Shown in pieces: positions 16,511 through 25,210 of a DNA stretch of 64,000 nucleotides. Source of the DNA: PRO6 sp035565775. GTDB taxonomy: Bacteria; Pseudomonadota; Alphaproteobacteria; Rhizobiales; Xanthobacteraceae. The notes under the pieces were generated by a model. That model searched no databases, was not told the DNA's origin, and was given only the letters and a program-made list of their open reading frames with translations. Made by a program: the position numbers and the translations under genes. The stretch covers positions 248,001 to 312,000 of the forward strand of contig DATMRW010000027.1 in the NCBI GenBank assembly GCA_035565775.1. The letters run 5' to 3'. Each line of letters opens with the position of its first letter. Position 1 is the first letter of the stretch.

Positions 16511-16649
16511 CGGTTTTGCTGCAACTCGATTGCTACACTACCCGCGACGACGGTCTTGCGGCTTGCTAGTCGGCGAGCGGTACGCTTTGATGTCGCCAAA
16601 GTCTTCAACTCAAGTAGAACATCGCTTCCCAAGGACGGACCCGCAGCGA

Positions 16650-17267
16650 ATGGCAATTTTGCGACTGACCCTTTCACGCTCCCTGGCCCTGGTGGCTCTT
16701 GCGTTCGCTTTTGCAGGCGCGGGTGGTGGCGGCGCGCTCGCTCAAGGCAAGGTCATGGATATCGGCGATCAGCCCGGTTTCATCGCGCCGGAGGCGGACG
16801 AAATTCTTCCGTCGGAATATCGCCGTCAGGTTGTCTATTATCGCACGACCGAGCCGCCGGGCACGATCATCGTCCAGACCTCGGAGCGCTATCTCTATCT
16901 GGTGCAGGGCAACGGCCGCGCGATTCGCTATGGCATTGGCGTCGGCCGCGACGGCTTCCAGTGGCAGGGCCTGCTGGCGATTTCGCGGAAAGCCGAGTGG
17001 CCTGACTGGACCCCGCCCCCGGAGATGATCAAGCGTCAGCCCTATCTGCCGCGCTTCATGGCAGGCGGGCCGGGCAATCCGATGGGCGCGCGGGCCTTGT
17101 ATCTCGGCGCGACGGTCTATCGCATCCACGGCACCAATCAGCCGCAGACCATCGGCAGCGCGATTTCATCCGGCTGCTTCCGGCTGGTGAACAGCGATGT
17201 CGTGGATCTCTACAGCCGCGTTCCGGTCGGCACCAAGGTCGTGGTCCGCCAGAAGCCGCAGATCTAA
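16650..17267 (+). CDS. L,D-transpeptidase (YkuD family)
   Basis: A 205-residue secreted enzyme. A signal peptide covers about residues 1-32 (SLALVALAFAFAGAGGGG, cleavage near ALAQ). The catalytic domain shows SERYLYLVQGNGRAIRYGIG, the histidine motif YRIHGTNQP and the active-site cysteine in SSGCFRL. Such enzymes form 3-3 cross-links in peptidoglycan or attach proteins to it in the periplasm. The ATG at 16650 is chosen because it begins the signal peptide; the longer ORF adds non-conserved residues. It stands alone between the bd operon and an amino-acid binding protein. Confidence 0.87.
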   Translation: MAILRLTLSRSLALVALAFAFAGAGGGGALAQGKVMDIGDQPGFIAPEADEILPSEYRRQVVYYRTTEPPGTIIVQTSERYLYLVQGNGRAIRYGIGVGRDGFQWQGLLAISRKAEWPDWTPPPEMIKRQPYLPRFMAGGPGNPMGARALYLGATVYRIHGTNQPQTIGSAISSGCFRLVNSDVVDLYSRVPVGTKVVVRQKPQI

Positions 17268-17319
17268 CGCCGCAGCCCTTTCAATCATGTTCAAATTTTC
17301 AGACAGACGAGAGCAATCC

Positions 17320-18354
17320 ATGCGCAAGTCATTCACCCGCGTCGTGACCGGCATCGCGTCCGCGATGCTGTTCGTTTCACTATGCGGCACCGCCAGCGCC
17401 GACAGCATCACGCTCAAGGACGTGAAGGCGCGCGGCACGCTCAACTGCGGCGTCAGCACCGGGTTGCTGGGCTTCTCCAGCCCTGACGCGCAGAAGCAGT
17501 GGAGCGGCTTCGACGTCGATTTTTGCCGCGCGCTTTCGGCGGCCATTTTCGACGATCCGACCAAGGTGAACTTCGTGCCGCTCAACGCCGAGGAGCGTTT
17601 CAAGGCGCTGCAGTCCGGCAAGATCGACGTGCTGTCGCGCAACTCGACCTGGGCGATGTCGCGCGAGGTCGATAACAACATCGCATTCGCGGCGGTGACT
17701 TATTATGACGGTCAGGGATTCATGGTGCGGCGCTCGCGCAAGGTCGAAACCGCGCTCGAATTGAGCGGCGCAACGGTCTGCGTGCAGGCGGGCACGACGA
17801 CGCAGCTCAACCTCGGCGACTATTTCCGCGCCAACAACATGAAGTTCCAGGAAGCGCCGTTCCCGGATCTCGCCGGCGTTGTGAAGGCGTATGACAGCGG
17901 CAAGTGCGATGTCTTGACCAGCGACGTCTCGCAGCTTTATGCCGAGCGGCTGCAACTGGCCAAGCCCGATGATCACGAGATCCTTGCCGACGTCATTTCC
18001 AAGGAGCCGCTCGGCCCGGCCGTGCGGCAGGGCGACGACGGCTGGCTGATGATCGTCAAATGGGCGGCGTTCGCGCTGCTGAATGCCGAGGAAATCGGGG
18101 TCACCTCGAAAAACGTCGATCAGGCGCTGAGCTCTGCCAAACCGGACGTGAAGCGTCTGGTCGGCACCGACGGCGCCTATGGCGAAAAGCTCGGCCTGAC
18201 CAAGGACTGGGCGGCGCGCATGATCCGGCATGTCGGGAACTACGCCGAGATCTACGATCGCAATGTCGGCGTCGGCTCCAAGCTCGCCATTCCGCGCGGC
18301 CTCAACCAGCTCTGGAGCAATGGCGGCATCCAGTACGCCCCGCCGATCCGCTGA
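17320..18354 (+). CDS. AapJ-like general L-amino acid ABC transporter binding protein (orphan)
   Basis: A 344-residue family 3 solute-binding protein. A signal peptide ends near TASADS; the mature start TLKDVKARGTLNCGVSTGL is the typical AapJ/BztA N-terminus, and NSTWAMSREVDNNIAFAAVT and CDVLTSDVSQLYAERL are also of that subgroup. AapJ delivers a wide range of amino acids to AapQMP. Here no permease or ATPase gene follows: a strong terminator and the convergent rppH gene come next. It must therefore use a transporter encoded elsewhere or act in sensing. ATG at 17320 is preferred over 17287 because the signal peptide begins there. Confidence 0.87.
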   Translation: MRKSFTRVVTGIASAMLFVSLCGTASADSITLKDVKARGTLNCGVSTGLLGFSSPDAQKQWSGFDVDFCRALSAAIFDDPTKVNFVPLNAEERFKALQSGKIDVLSRNSTWAMSREVDNNIAFAAVTYYDGQGFMVRRSRKVETALELSGATVCVQAGTTTQLNLGDYFRANNMKFQEAPFPDLAGVVKAYDSGKCDVLTSDVSQLYAERLQLAKPDDHEILADVISKEPLGPAVRQGDDGWLMIVKWAAFALLNAEEIGVTSKNVDQALSSAKPDVKRLVGTDGAYGEKLGLTKDWAARMIRHVGNYAEIYDRNVGVGSKLAIPRGLNQLWSNGGIQYAPPIR

Positions 18355-18390
18355 TTCCCGCGATAGATTTAACTACGGCGCGCGATGCTC

Positions 18391-18432
18391 AAACGGCTTG
18401 CGCGCCTTTTGCTTCCGCGCGCGCCGTTTTCG
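18391..18432 (+). terminator. Intrinsic terminator after the AapJ-like gene
   Basis: Arms 18391-18405 and 18417-18429 pair over 13 bp (AAACGGC plus GCGCGC, with a TT bulge) around an 11-nt loop, followed by a short T-rich tail (TTTCGC). It may also end rppH transcription from the other strand, but the T-tract there is weak. Confidence 0.65.
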
Positions 18433-18487
18433 CTGCAATTGTATTGCGTGGGATTTGACGGCCTGCGCAATTTTGCGCGAGGGGCGA

Positions 18488-18991
18488 TCAGCCCTTGGCG
18501 AACTTTGAAAATTCGCTGACAACACGCTCATAGACCGGCCGCTTGAACGGCACGATCAGGCTCGGCAGATTCACCATCGGCTCCCAGCGCCAGGTCACGA
18601 ATTCCGGCTTGTAGCCATCGCCGGGGTTCTTGACGTTGATCTCGCTGTCGTGGCCGGTGAAGCGCATCGCGTACCACTTCTGCATCTGCCCGCGATAGCG
18701 GCCCTTCCAGGCCCGGCCGGCGACTGTGCGGGGAATGTCGTAAGACAGCCAGTCGTTGACCTCGCCGAGCTTTTCCACCGAGCGGGCGCTGGTTTCCTCG
18801 AAAAGTTCGCGCTGGGCGGCCGCCCAGGTGTCTTCGCCCGGATCGACGCCGCCCTGCGGCATCTGCCAGACATACGTGTCGCTGGCGTGCTCAATTCCGG
18901 TGGCACGGCGGCCGATGAACACTAGGCCCTCGGAATTGATCAGCATCACTCCGACGCATTGGCGGTAGGGCAAATCCTCATAGCGTGCCAT
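18488..18991 (-). CDS. rppH: RNA pyrophosphohydrolase (Nudix) RppH
   Basis: A 167-residue Nudix enzyme with the full box at residues 47-69 (GGVDPGEDTWAAAQRELFEE) and the RppH N-terminus YRQCVGVMLIN. The C-terminal region WRWEPMVNLPSLIVPFKRPV is also typical. It removes pyrophosphate from the 5' end of mRNA or cleaves dinucleoside polyphosphates in the cytoplasm. A GAGG site lies upstream of the ATG. It is the last member of the conserved ctpA-deacetylase-rppH series. No defects are seen. Confidence 0.92.
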   Translation of the reverse strand: MARYEDLPYRQCVGVMLINSEGLVFIGRRATGIEHASDTYVWQMPQGGVDPGEDTWAAAQRELFEETSARSVEKLGEVNDWLSYDIPRTVAGRAWKGRYRGQMQKWYAMRFTGHDSEINVKNPGDGYKPEFVTWRWEPMVNLPSLIVPFKRPVYERVVSEFSKFAKG

Positions 18992-19177
18992 GTCGTCGAT
19001 ACCTCATTGCGTCCACAATCGCTTGGCGCGATTTTGGCAGATGTTTGGTCAGTGGAGAAACCTAAAATTGGTTCCGGGGGCCGTCGCGGCCGGCCGAAGC
19101 GATGCGTATAGGCGCATCTGGCGCAAATGCAAAAGCGTTTCGCGCGGGCAGCTCGCAGCCGGGCTGCAACGGGTCTT

Positions 19178-20380
19178 TCAACCCCCAGATTTTGGTTTCA
19201 GCATGATGGTTGTCAACGGCACGAGGGCGATCCCGCGGCTTTGCAGGGATTTGGCCCAGATCGCGATCCGCTCGATCGAGACGCCGAGCGACGAGGCGGT
19301 GCCGACGGCGGTTCCCCGCTCGCGGGCAATGCGCTCGAGCTTGGCGAGGGCTTGGTCGATCTCGCCGGCGTTCGGCACGGCATCGAGGACGAGGTCGCTC
19401 CTTGCAAAGGGCATGGCCTGCGCCTCGGCGATGCGCTCGACATTGGTGCGGGCCGAGCGACCGTCGTCGAAATAGCCGAGCCCGCGGCGATGGGCGTCCT
19501 GGATGATCGGCTGCATCGCGTCGTCGTTCGTGATCAGCCGCGCGCCCATATAGGGGGTCAGTCCGACATAGCCCTGGAGCCGGCTCAGGTGCCAATGCAG
19601 GCGGTCGATGTTCTGCTCGGCACCGAGGGAGTTCAGCAGGGTCTGCGGGCCGGGGTCGTTGTTCGGATAGTCGAACGGCTCCATCGGAACCTGGAGCAGC
19701 ACCTCGTGGCGGGCAGTGCGGGCCTGCTCGACCAGCTTGTCGAGATTGGCGCCGTAAGGCGTGAAGCCGAGTGTCACCGCCGGGGGCAGCTTGGCGATGG
19801 CATCGCCCGCCTTGGCCGCGCCGACGCCGAGGCCGCTGACGACGATGGCGATATTCGGCAGCTTGGCGGCTCTTGCGCGTTCGGTATCGCTCGCGGCGGC
19901 ATAGGCGCGGATCGGCGTCAGCCCGGCCGCGGCGACCGGAATCATCCCGTAGCGGGAATTTTCGAGGAGGCGCTTGTCGACGGTGGGCTTGGCGGGGCCG
20001 GCGGCATTGCCGTCCATCGCCGTCGAAGGAGCCGACGGATCAGTGTTCGGTACGACCACGCTTTGCCGCGTGCCGCTGGAGCCGTCGATGATCGTGACCG
20101 TTGTCTTCCCCGCATCCGCCGCGGCGACCGCGGTGGGCTCGGCGGCGGCGGCAGCGGCGGGCTTCTCCGGCTGGCCGGCGGCGGGTAGAGCCGCGATCTC
20201 GGCGCTCGCACTGGGCTCGCCGCTCTTCGGGGCCTCGCCAAAGATCGCCACGCTGGCGAAGGTGAGAAGAAATACCGCAAGCGCGCCGGCGGTCACCGGC
20301 AAAAGCGGCAACGTGCGGCGGCGCGAGCGCGCCACTGTCTGACCAAGCGGCATGCTTAGATCGTCCGTCGCCTGCGCCAT
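19178..20380 (-). CDS. Divergent polysaccharide deacetylase family protein (YibQ/DUF610)
   Basis: A 400-residue protein with a short cytoplasmic N-terminus, one membrane helix (about 27-48, LPVTAGALAVFLLTFASVAI), an Ala/Pro-rich spacer, and a C-terminal domain (about 165-395). The C-terminal domain carries IAIVVSGLGVGAAKAGDAI, GFTPYGANLDKLVEQART, EVLLQVPMEP and GYVGLTPYMGARLI. The family is related to NodB deacetylases but lacks the full metal triad; its activity is unsettled. It sits after ctpA as in many alphaproteobacteria, which suggests a cell-envelope role. A GGGGGA site precedes the ATG. Confidence 0.85.
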   Translation of the reverse strand: MAQATDDLSMPLGQTVARSRRRTLPLLPVTAGALAVFLLTFASVAIFGEAPKSGEPSASAEIAALPAAGQPEKPAAAAAAEPTAVAAADAGKTTVTIIDGSSGTRQSVVVPNTDPSAPSTAMDGNAAGPAKPTVDKRLLENSRYGMIPVAAAGLTPIRAYAAASDTERARAAKLPNIAIVVSGLGVGAAKAGDAIAKLPPAVTLGFTPYGANLDKLVEQARTARHEVLLQVPMEPFDYPNNDPGPQTLLNSLGAEQNIDRLHWHLSRLQGYVGLTPYMGARLITNDDAMQPIIQDAHRRGLGYFDDGRSARTNVERIAEAQAMPFARSDLVLDAVPNAGEIDQALAKLERIARERGTAVGTASSLGVSIERIAIWAKSLQSRGIALVPLTTIMLKPKSGG

Positions 20381-20498
20381 GGATCCCCCGAATCAGTTCC
20401 GCCCGAGACTATCATGGCTGGCGCGCGGTGCGTCCCCGAGGTGACGCGGGAAAGCCGCACGCCCGAAATTGCGGGCGGGCCACTCGCCGGTTGCCGCA

Positions 20499-20541
20499 AA
20501 AAGAAACGGGCGATCCCCAGTTCGCTCGAGGATCGCCCGTT
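20499..20541 (-). terminator. Intrinsic terminator downstream of ctpA
   Basis: On the minus strand AACGGGCGATCC pairs perfectly with GGATCGCCCGTT (12 bp, 13-nt loop), followed by TCTTTTT. It lies 32 nt after the ctpA stop and separates the envC-ctpA unit from the deacetylase gene. Confidence 0.85.
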
Positions 20542-20572
20542 GAAAAGATCGTTTGTTGTGGCGAGGGGCGGC

Positions 20573-21928
20573 TTAGTTGGCCGCCTTGTCGTCCTTTGCG
20601 CCGGCCTTATCGGTGTCCGGCGCCGGCGCCGAGGCCTGCACCTTGATGCCGTTGAGCACGTCCACCGCCGCCTTCAGGGCCTTGTCGTCCTTGGCATCCG
20701 GCGGGACGTAGGACTGCGAGCCGGTCTTTTCGTCACCGTCGGCCTTGAGGTGGCCGCGGAGCGAGGCTTCGCCCTTGGTGTCGGTCCGGGCCTTCAGTTC
20801 GTCCGGCACGTCCTGCAGGATCTCGATGTCCGGGGTGATGCCCTTGGCCTGGATCGATTTGCCCGACGGCGTGTAGTAGCGCGCCGTGGTCAGGCGCAGG
20901 GCACCATTGCCCGAGCCGAGCGGGATGATGGTCTGGACCGAGCCCTTGCCGAACGAGCGGGTGCCGATCAGCGTCGCCCGCTTGTGGTCCTGCAGCGCGC
21001 CGGCGACGATTTCCGACGCCGAGGCGGAGCCGCCATTGATCAGCACGACGAGCGGTTTGCCCTTGGTGAGATCGCCCGGACGTGCCGACCGGCGCTGGGT
21101 CTCTTCCGCATTCCGGCCGCGCGTCGAGACGATCTCGCCGCGGTCCAGGAAGGTGTCGGAGACCGTGACCGCCTCTTCGAGCAGGCCGCCCGGATTGTTG
21201 CGCATGTCGAGCACAAAGCCCTTCAGCTTGTCGGCCCCGATCTGGTTGGTCAGGTTGCCGATTTCGCGCTTGAGGCCTTCCGTCGTCTGCTCGTTGAAGG
21301 TGGTGATGCGGATATAGCCGATGTCGCCGTTCTCGACCCGCGCGCGCACGGAGCGGACGCGGATATTGTCGCGCGTGAGCGTGATGTCGATCGGCTTGTC
21401 CTGGCCCTTGCGGATGATCTTCAGCTTGATCTTGGTGTTGACCGCGCCGCGCATCTTTTCGACCGCCTGGTTGAGGGTCAGGCCCTGCACCGGCTCGTCG
21501 TCGAGATGGCTGATGATGTCATTGGCGAGAATGCCAGCCTTCGAGGCCGGGGTGTCGTCGATCGGCGAGACCACCTTGATCAGGCCGTCTTCCATCGTGA
21601 CTTCGATGCCGAGGCCGCCAAACTCGCCGCGCGTCTGCACCTGCATGTCGCGGAAGCTCTTGGCGTCCATGTAACTCGAATGCGGATCGAGGCCCGCCAG
21701 CATGCCGCTGATGGCCGATTCGACCAGCTTGGCGTCGTCGGGCTTTTCGACGTAATCGCTGCGGACCCGCTCGAACACATCGCCGAACAGGTTGAGCTGG
21801 CGATAGGTATCCGAGGTCGCGGCCTTGGCGGTCGCTCCCATGAACGCTGTCCGCGGTTGAGTCACGGCGAGCGTCAATGTCGCTCCGGCTGCCGCACTCA
21901 GGAGAACGAGGGAAGTTTTGCGCATCAT
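20573..21928 (-). CDS. ctpA: Carboxy-terminal processing protease CtpA (S41)
   Basis: A 451-residue periplasmic serine protease: signal peptide (about 1-35), PDZ domain (about 95-180; GEFGGLGIEVTMEDGLIKVV), then the S41 core with the catalytic Ser in NGGSASASEIVAGAL and the Lys in SFGKGSVQTI. The Ala/Asp-rich C-terminal tail is variable. It trims the C-termini of envelope proteins, often peptidoglycan hydrolases and outer-membrane proteins. Its ATG overlaps the envC stop by 4 nt, so the M23-family activator and the protease are coupled, as in many alphaproteobacteria. A strong terminator follows. Confidence 0.92.
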   Translation of the reverse strand: MMRKTSLVLLSAAAGATLTLAVTQPRTAFMGATAKAATSDTYRQLNLFGDVFERVRSDYVEKPDDAKLVESAISGMLAGLDPHSSYMDAKSFRDMQVQTRGEFGGLGIEVTMEDGLIKVVSPIDDTPASKAGILANDIISHLDDEPVQGLTLNQAVEKMRGAVNTKIKLKIIRKGQDKPIDITLTRDNIRVRSVRARVENGDIGYIRITTFNEQTTEGLKREIGNLTNQIGADKLKGFVLDMRNNPGGLLEEAVTVSDTFLDRGEIVSTRGRNAEETQRRSARPGDLTKGKPLVVLINGGSASASEIVAGALQDHKRATLIGTRSFGKGSVQTIIPLGSGNGALRLTTARYYTPSGKSIQAKGITPDIEILQDVPDELKARTDTKGEASLRGHLKADGDEKTGSQSYVPPDAKDDKALKAAVDVLNGIKVQASAPAPDTDKAGAKDDKAAN

Positions 21929-23382
21929 CCGCGAACCTTTTCGCCTTCACTAGCGGCCCACCATGGGCCAGGGTCGATCGGAGTCCCGTCTTTTCGGAAC
22001 TCAATATAGAGCACGGGTGGGCTGGACCTTACCGCGGAGCCTTGATTCGCGACCGGTCCCGCGCCTGGGGCGCCTGCCAGAGCTGAAGCGATCCTGAGCC
22101 CGGAGCCCATGGCCGCAACAGGTTCCCCCGTCAACACGAACTGGCCGATGCCAACTGAAATCCGCTCCATGCCGGCGAGCAGGATATGATACCCGCCCCC
22201 TGCATTTAGGATCAAGAGTTGACCATAGCTGCGGAAGGGTCCGGCGTACACAACCCAGCAATCACACGGTGTTGTGACCTGCGCGGCGGCCTTTGTGCCG
22301 AGCGAGATGCCGCGGGAGATGCCGCCGGCGCCGTCCGGCCCGCCATAGCCGCGCAGTTTGGTGCCGTTGACCGGCAGGGTCAGCATGCCGCGCGCGTTGT
22401 TGAACGCCACCGCCGGGCTGAGCCGGCCGGGATCCTTGAGGGCGCCGAGGTTCGGGCGCGCCGGCGGAGCCGCCGCGGCCGCGGCTGCCGCAGCGGCGGC
22501 CTTGGCGGCGCTTTCGAGGTCGCGCTCGAGCTTGGCGATCAGGTCCTGCAGGTTCTCGACCTGCCGCGACAGGGTCAGCGCGCGCTGCCGCTCGGCCGCC
22601 ATGTTCTGCTCGACCTCGGCCTGCTGCTTCTGCCGCTCGGCGATCAAGGCGGCGAGCTTTTGGCTGTCGCGGTCGAGCGTTTCCCGGTCGCTGCCGAGCC
22701 GTTTGCGTTCGCCCTCGATCGTCTTGCGGACATTGGCCAGCTCGGTGATGTCGGCGACGATCTTTTCGGCGCGGCGACGCATGTCCGGCACCAGCGAGCT
22801 CAAAAGCATGGCGCTGCGCAGCGACTGCAATGAATCCTCGGGTCGGACGAAAAGCGCGGGCGGCACATGGCGGCCGGCGCGCTGCAAGGCCGCCAGCACT
22901 TCGCCGATCTCCGACCGGCGGGCGACCAGTGCACCGCGCATTTCGCGCTCCTTGCCATCGAGGCCCTGCAAATTGGTTTCCGTCTCGCCGATGCGGTTTT
23001 CGACGCTGCGCACCTGCGCAGCGATGTCGATCAGTTGCTGGTTAAGTTTGGCGCGATCCTGGCCGATCGCAGCGATCTCGGCCTTGAGGCGCTCTTCGCG
23101 CTCCGCTGCCGCTTTCTTCTGCGCCTGAGCAGCTTCCAGCTCCTCATTGCGCTTTTTCAGTGCGTCTTCCGGCGTCTGCTCCGGGGCAGCGGGAGCATCG
23201 GTCGCCACCGGCGCCGGCGGTGGCGTCTGGGCGCGTGCGATTGCGATAGAGGTCTGTGCCAGTGCCAATGTCAGAACGCCTGCGAGCCAAGGATTCGCCC
23301 GATGGCTGGAGCAGCGGATGCCGCTCCAATTTCCTGGATCCGGCCTTGAGGCGATCGGATTTTCGGCGACGGGCGTGATCAT
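21925..23382 (-). CDS. EnvC-like murein hydrolase activator with degenerate LytM (M23) domain
   Basis: A 485-residue protein with an N-terminal signal region, a long coiled coil (about 75-310, rich in Glu/Lys/Ala/Gln) and a C-terminal LytM domain (about 345-480; LPVNGTKLRGYGGPD, DCWVVYAGPFRSYGQLLILN, YHILLAGM, LYIEFRKDGTPIDPGPWW). The first zinc ligand motif HxGxD is replaced (SRGISLGTKAA) and HxH is replaced by YIEF, so it is unlikely to cut peptidoglycan. As in E. coli EnvC, it probably activates amidases during cell separation. It overlaps ctpA by 4 nt. An Ala run lies near residue 300. Confidence 0.87.
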   Translation of the reverse strand: MITPVAENPIASRPDPGNWSGIRCSSHRANPWLAGVLTLALAQTSIAIARAQTPPPAPVATDAPAAPEQTPEDALKKRNEELEAAQAQKKAAAEREERLKAEIAAIGQDRAKLNQQLIDIAAQVRSVENRIGETETNLQGLDGKEREMRGALVARRSEIGEVLAALQRAGRHVPPALFVRPEDSLQSLRSAMLLSSLVPDMRRRAEKIVADITELANVRKTIEGERKRLGSDRETLDRDSQKLAALIAERQKQQAEVEQNMAAERQRALTLSRQVENLQDLIAKLERDLESAAKAAAAAAAAAAAPPARPNLGALKDPGRLSPAVAFNNARGMLTLPVNGTKLRGYGGPDGAGGISRGISLGTKAAAQVTTPCDCWVVYAGPFRSYGQLLILNAGGGYHILLAGMERISVGIGQFVLTGEPVAAMGSGLRIASALAGAPGAGPVANQGSAVRSSPPVLYIEFRKDGTPIDPGPWWAASEGEKVRG

Positions 23383-23395
23383 ACAGCAACCGGCC

Positions 23396-23878
23396 TCAAG
23401 CGCGATGATAGGGATGGCCTGCCAGTATCGTCGCCATCCGGTAAATTTGCTCCAAAAGCATCACCCGCACCATCTGGTGCGGCCACGTCGCGGCACCGAA
23501 AGCCAATTTCAGCTTCGCCTTGCTCCTCAATTCGGGCGAAAGTCCGTCCGCCCCTCCGATCACGAACGCAACGCCGCTCACCGAGCTGTCGCGCCAGCGG
23601 CCAAGCTGGGCGGCCAGCGTGGCGCTGTCGAGGTTGTCGCCGCGCTCGTCCAGCACGACGATGACATCGTGGCCCGCGCAGGCATTGCTGATGACAGCCG
23701 CCTCCTCGGCGATCCGGGCTGAGGCGTCGCGGGCGCGGCTCTCCGAAAACTCCTGTACCTCGAGCGAACGGAAGCCGAGCTTCCGCCCGGCGTCGTCAAA
23801 CCGTTCGCGATAGCGATTGGCAAGTTCCCGTTCGGGGCCCTGCTTGAGGCGACCGATGGCGACAATGGTGAGGCGCAT
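23396..23878 (-). CDS. rlmH: 23S rRNA pseudouridine-1915 N3-methyltransferase RlmH
   Basis: A 160-residue SPOUT methyltransferase. The family core is clear: MRLTIVAIGRLKQGPERELA at the N-terminus, VVLDERGDNLDSATLA, the SAM-binding knot FVIGGADGLSPELRSKA and the C-terminal VRVMLLEQIYRMATILAGHP followed by YHR. It methylates Psi1915 in helix 69 of 23S rRNA. It lies 13 nt upstream of the envC-like gene and downstream of rsfS, the usual order. Length is normal. Confidence 0.94.
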   Translation of the reverse strand: MRLTIVAIGRLKQGPERELANRYRERFDDAGRKLGFRSLEVQEFSESRARDASARIAEEAAVISNACAGHDVIVVLDERGDNLDSATLAAQLGRWRDSSVSGVAFVIGGADGLSPELRSKAKLKLAFGAATWPHQMVRVMLLEQIYRMATILAGHPYHRA

Positions 23879-23987
23879 GGGCCTGAGATCAAGTTTGTGA
23901 AAGGATATCTGCGCGGCACAACCCGCGCCGCGCGTTACGGCTCCCGAACCTGCCAGCCTGCGATTCCGGGACTGATTCAGTGCCGGA

Positions 23988-24452
23988 TCAGGAAACCTTT
24001 TCCGCGCCGGGCATCCACATGCGCTCGAGGTTGTAGAAGGTGCGCACCTCTGGACGGAACACGTGCACCACTACGTCGCCGGCGTCGATCAGCACCCAGT
24101 CGCATGCGGCAAGCCCTTCACCCCGGACGCCGTCAACGCCGGCTTCCTTCAGGCCTCGCATCACGTTCTCAGCGATCGCGCCAACATGACGATTCGCACG
24201 GCCAGAGGTGATGACCATGTAATCCGACATCGGGGATTTGCCACGCAGATCGATCGTGATCGTATCTTCCGCCTTCATGTCATCGAGGCGGGTTAGGATC
24301 ACATCCAAGGTCTCGCGGGGATCAAGCTTCACCGTTGAGGCCTTTTGGGGAGCCGGTTGCGGCTCGTCCCGGGTCAAAACAGAGAGGGTCAGAATCAATC
24401 CTTTCACGAGTTTGCGGCGACCTTGTCCGGTGCCGACATCTAATAGGCCCAA
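23988..24452 (-). CDS. rsfS: Ribosomal silencing factor RsfS
   Basis: An RsfS/YbeB/Iojap protein, at most 154 residues. The core (from about residue 45) shows LDVILTRLDDMKAEDTITID, SDYMVITSGRANRHVGAIAE, CDWVLIDAGDVVVHVFRPE and FYNLERMW. It binds ribosomal protein L14 and blocks subunit joining under starvation. The open frame begins with TTG at 24452; no ATG lies before the conserved core, so the true start is uncertain (GTG at 24407 is another candidate). It sits between nadD and rlmH as usual. Confidence 0.88.
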   Translation of the reverse strand: MGLLDVGTGQGRRKLVKGLILTLSVLTRDEPQPAPQKASTVKLDPRETLDVILTRLDDMKAEDTITIDLRGKSPMSDYMVITSGRANRHVGAIAENVMRGLKEAGVDGVRGEGLAACDWVLIDAGDVVVHVFRPEVRTFYNLERMWMPGAEKVS

Positions 24453-24532
24453 TGTGGGGCGGAGGGGTTCGATCGTCCAGAGCCAATTTGTGCGTTTTTG
24501 CGCGCCATGATCACGTTTGCCGGCGTCGGCGC

Positions 24533-25177
24533 TCAGGTCTTCCAGCTCCCGTTCGGGTTCCGTAGGCCGGTCGATGACAGGCCCGACTTCATTCCCGACA
24601 GGAAAACCCAGGCTGGAAGCGGCTGATCAAGCAGACTGGTACTATCACTTTCCCGCAACCGATACTGCGAAAGCGCCTGCGCTGCGGGAGAGGCGAGGGC
24701 GCGAAAGCTGTCAAGCGGCCGGTCCACCACCGCCAGCGGAACCTGCTCGGCGATGCCGCGCCAGTCCTTCCAGCGGTGAAACTGCATCAGATTGTCCGCG
24801 CCCATGATCCAGGCAAAGCGGACATCAGGACAGCGCTGCCTCAGGAAGTTGATCGTGTCGGCAGTGTAGCGCGTTCCGATGACGGTTTCGATGTCGCTCA
24901 CATCGATCCGCGGATGGTCGGCGACGCGCCGTGCTGCTGCGAGCCTACGGTCCAGCGCCGGGAGCGCCCTGACATCCTTGAGCGGGTTGCCGGGCGTCAC
25001 CAGCCACCAGACGCGGTCGAGCCTCAGCCGCCGCATCACGAACAGGCTGATTGCGCGATGGGCCGCATGCGGCGGATTGAACGATCCGCCAAGCAGGCCG
25101 ATCCGCATCCCGGGGCCGAAGGGCGGCAGCGCATCGCGCGAAACGAACGTGCGGACAGCCCTCACGTCAGGTCTCAC
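24533..25177 (-). CDS. nadD: Nicotinate-nucleotide adenylyltransferase NadD
   Basis: A 214-residue nucleotidyltransferase. The ATP-binding motif GLLGGSFNPPHAAH is followed by VWWLVTPGNPLKD, the substrate loop and FAWIMGADNLMQFHRWKDW. It converts nicotinate mononucleotide to deamido-NAD in NAD synthesis. The frame starts with GTG at 25177; ATG at 25108 (MRIGLLGG) would give a minimal protein. The gene lies between proA and rsfS, the conserved order in this group. The C-terminus lacks a recognisable second ATP motif by eye, but the domain is otherwise complete. Confidence 0.9.
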   Translation of the reverse strand: MRPDVRAVRTFVSRDALPPFGPGMRIGLLGGSFNPPHAAHRAISLFVMRRLRLDRVWWLVTPGNPLKDVRALPALDRRLAAARRVADHPRIDVSDIETVIGTRYTADTINFLRQRCPDVRFAWIMGADNLMQFHRWKDWRGIAEQVPLAVVDRPLDSFRALASPAAQALSQYRLRESDSTSLLDQPLPAWVFLSGMKSGLSSTGLRNPNGSWKT

Positions 25178-25210
25178 GCCGGATGTTTTCCCTGTGGCGC
25201 GAAGGAGCGA

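Noticed and set aside
20414..22009. 531-codon open frame on the plus strand
   Set aside because: Antisense of ctpA; no recognisable domain.
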